DNA of 64,000 nt from Bugula neritina. Lineage: Eukaryota; Bryozoa; Gymnolaemata; Cheilostomatida; Bugulidae. The first letter of the stretch is position 1. Every line of letters starts with the position of its first letter. This document shows, in pieces, positions 61,316 through 64,000 of the stretch. The position numbers and the translations under genes are program-made. The stretch covers positions 31,340,273-31,404,272 of the forward strand of contig OZ037766.1 of NCBI GenBank assembly GCA_964035545.1. Reading direction: 5' to 3'. The notes under the pieces are model-generated. The model did no database searches. It was not told the origin of the DNA and saw only the letters and a list, made by a program, of their open reading frames with translations.

Positions 61316-62067
61316 CTAAACTTTACTCTCAGCTTGTTTTTCCACATGTTTTTGGAAATTAGAGTTGACTGTATCTTCAGCATAGTTTGTGCCATGACAT
61401 AGTCTACCAGTAATTGGGTCAATCACAGCTCCGTGTTTAAATATAATTTCCTTCACTTTGTGAGTAATCAAATGGCCTTGTGGCTTCACCATCTGTGATA
61501 TTAGAACCATGTCTCCTACACCACTGTCCAAGTGGCTATCGGCAGCTCGAAAGTCTCGCCTGAAATACAAAGTGTTCAGTAGATTTGCAACATCTGAAAC
61601 CTGTACATGTTTATATAAATCAAGCAAGTTGAGCAAATCAAGGTCTATACCACGAAAAGAACAGCAACTGTAAAAGATGATACTAATTTACTACATGATA
61701 CCGATGGTCAATGTCATAGTAGTATCATAGTAGGTATGAGTGTTTTATATTATTATATTATTGACATGAAAGTAAGAGACTCAGACTTAAGCAATGTATA
61801 ATTATATGTCAACTTTGTGATTGACTCATAGTCATTGTAGTTTTAATAGTGATTGTTATTTGATATTCATATTGAGACGTGAGGTAGTGATCACCTTTAC
61901 CTGACATTCCAGAATTTATGAAGCTTAGGATCAAGGGACAACTTCACACATCTAACTTTTCGACTGCCATCTTTTTCAATAGATTTTACTTGGCCCACCA
62001 ACATACGAGCAAATGAGCCTTTTAAGACGGCTTTATAGTCAATTCCCAACGAATTTAATTTCACCAT
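61316..62067 (-). CDS. MRPS17: Mitochondrial ribosomal protein uS17m
   Basis: Two exons on the minus strand, 61901-62067 and 61316-61559, splice in frame to 136 residues. The first has FARMLVGQVKSIEKDGSRKVRCVKLSLDP, matching the OB-fold start of S17 proteins. The second has GDMVLISQMVKPQGHLITHKVKEIIFKHGAVIDPITGRLCHGTNY, matching the metazoan mitochondrial S17 C-terminal block (GDIVLL...K..[22 protein letters not shown].Y). uS17m binds the small-subunit rRNA of the mitoribosome. The start is the only ATG before the conserved block. A minus-strand AATAAA at 61211-61216 is the probable poly(A) signal. It lies beyond the UCHL3 poly(A) signal, so the convergent 3' ends should overlap. Confidence 0.9.
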
Positions 62068-62459
62068 TGTGATTGCTATTATAATTATTGATACTGAAAA
62101 TTTTATAACTTAAATTATATTAATATTTATTAATCTAATTCTATGACTATTGCAGTTGTTATAACTTTATTTTAAATTGATAGCCTTAATAAAACAAAAA
62201 TTAACATAGAGTTTTGATTTCGACAATACAGTTATAAGTTATAGAAGTCAGGGTCAGTATAAACCATAAAAAGATAAATAACGGCAAACTTATACTAGAA
62301 CTTCTATGCAACTGCTCGAAAAAGATACCGGAAATTAACTAATAGAGTAATATAAATTTATTACGCTTTATTCGAGTGTACAGTTTAATCGAGCTATTCA
62401 AATGCGCGAAGGTTTATTCACAAGAGAAGAGACAACTGCTAACCTAAAACTAAACTGTC

Positions 62460-63620
62460 TTGTTGCTTGTATATTATTATTACTATTGTTATCAATATTA
62501 GTATTATCACTATAATGTTATTATAATTGAATTTAATCATGTTCAATTCTACAGAGTTATCTTTCCTACGACACTTTGAATAGATAAAACCGGAAACTGG
62601 GTGTGAGGTTCAAGTTGTGTATCAAAAGCAATAGTAATAATACTAATAGTTCGTAATCATTTTTGACATGGATGTAATAATAATAAGACTATAAGTATAA
62701 GTATAACTATACGATAAAGATTAACTCTCAGTATAGGGATAGTGAAACTGATAGTCTATAAGTATAAGTAACTGTAACTGTCTAGTACTACTTGTAATTA
62801 TACTGTAAATAATAACATACATGACACTGACAGTGACAGTCACAGAGTTAGAGTATCAGTATCAGTATGGCCATGGGACGGGTGATGGGTATCAGCATGA
62901 GCATGAGTATAACACTTAATAACTATATCAATATCATTATCATTATGAGTTTATCTTAAAAGTTAAAACTAAAAGTATAAATATAGTCTATAAGTATAAT
63001 TATGAGTTATTTATAATTATTAACTATAAGTATAAGTAATAAAGTATAACATTAACTATCACTAAACTATTGACTATAAGTATATCTTGAGTATAACTAA
63101 TACTATAACTTAAACTTTAAACTTTTAGTATTAATATTAGTATTACTATTACTAGTATTAGTATTACATTTACGTCTAGTTTTACATTTACGTTTAGTTT
63201 TAGTATAACTATAAGTATTAATATTTAATAAGTATTATTATCAGTATTAGTATAAGTATTACTATTAGTATAACTATAAAATTAAGTGTAACTACAAATA
63301 AAAGACCCGGGCTCAGCCTGTTTCTTATAATTATAGTAATAATTAATTTAAATTATATTTAATTTGATTGTGATATTAATAGTAATTTTTAATTTAGTAA
63401 TTATAACCAATACACTAAATTTGTACTCATACTGTGATACTGTATTAGATTTAGTATAGCTATAAGATTTTCATACTGGTACTAATACTCAGTCTCAATC
63501 TCATACTCCTAGTGATACTGATAGTCATACTGAATCAGTATCAGTAACACTAACTGATACCAGGTCTTGTACTTGTAATACTAGTACTAGTACTACTAGT
63601 AGACATTAGTAGCAATAAAC
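62460..63620. repeat. Degenerate simple-sequence domain upstream of MRPS17
   Basis: Over 1.1 kb of impure ATTAGTATTATCAC, ACTATAAGTATAAGTAT, GACAGTGACAGTCACAG and TACTAGTACTAGTAC blocks. It begins about 400 bp upstream of the MRPS17 start. No exon is seen. Confidence 0.7.
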
Positions 63621-63832
63621 ATAGTAGTAGTAGTGTGTATGTTATGGCTGCGTGGTTACTTATACTTTATTTGGGAGTGTACTACTTTAAGTCATAAACA
63701 CTCTCAGTGCCTGTTTTCAAATTTCCTTCTAATAAAAGTGCTATGAAACAGAATCTTTATTTTTCACATTTTTTTAGAGGTAAATGATGGCTGTCCACTA
63801 AATTTTACTATAGTTACAATTCAGTCAGGAGA

Positions 63833-63856
63833 ATGCCCTCACCACCACCTCGAAAG
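63833..63856 (+). CDS. Possible first coding exon of a gene running off the right edge
   Basis: An ATG opens MPSPPPRK and is followed by a GTATAG donor at 63857. Nothing downstream is visible to confirm it. It is included only as a candidate. Confidence 0.2.
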
Positions 63857-64000
63857 GTATAGTTTTAGCAGCAGAATAATGAATTTTTTATGAATTGAAT
63901 TATTTGACGATTTTTAGACTAAAAATTTACAAAATTAATATTGTGCTAAGCTCAACAAGGAGAGCATGCAGTTTGGGTTTAAGCGTGTCATTAATATTAG

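Overview
This window is AT-rich animal nuclear DNA. Its protein genes are split by many introns with metazoan GT-AG (two GC-AG) splice sites. The conserved genes are animal-type: SRP19, acid phosphatase type 7, TYW2/TRMT12, UCH-L3-like hydrolase and mitochondrial uS17. Introns and spacers are full of minisatellites and simple sequence, and there are a tRNA-derived SINE, a MITE and a young Ty3/Gypsy element. A marine lophotrochozoan-like invertebrate would fit, but the sequence alone does not fix the species. Exon models were built by hand. Every model with a visible start and stop closes in frame across all its junctions, which is the main evidence for them.

Layout. 83-2760 (+): last three exons of an unrecognised two-pass membrane protein, with a MITE in an intron. 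3309-5758 (-): SRP19, five exons. 7119-11829 (+): acid phosphatase type 7, eleven exons. 12146-15516 (-): TYW2/TRMT12, nine exons. 17002-24295 (+): complete Ty3/Gypsy LTR retrotransposon with apparently identical 993-bp LTRs, a 4-bp target duplication, gag, and pol in the -1 frame behind a textbook slippery heptamer and pseudoknot. 25684-33204 (-), 35769-42418 (-) and 44695-53508 (+): three intact 14-exon paralogs of a polytopic membrane protein resembling amino acid/auxin permeases. 55463-56403 (-): a two-coding-exon gene for a secreted CS-alpha-beta defensin-like peptide, not visible as a long ORF. 57777-61058 (+): UCH-L3-like ubiquitin hydrolase. 61316-62067 (-): mitochondrial ribosomal protein uS17m. 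A possible first exon of another gene lies at the right edge.

Functional themes. Most of the genes are housekeeping: protein targeting, tRNA wybutosine synthesis, deubiquitination and mitochondrial translation. The accessory part is the triplicated transporter-like array. Some exons with their introns are almost identical in all three copies and others are strongly diverged, which points to patchy gene conversion. All three copies carry the same 41-bp minisatellite in the same intron, and each repeat unit reproduces the exon end and 5' splice site. Splice-site-seeded repeats recur in the acid phosphatase gene and at an acceptor in copy 2. Degenerate trinucleotide-like simple sequence lies beside the 5' end of almost every gene and is absent from the convergent 3' spacers.

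The strongest candidates for something undescribed are the defensin-like gene with its KPR-repeat pro-region, the retrotransposon frameshift signal, and the splice-junction-seeded minisatellites.
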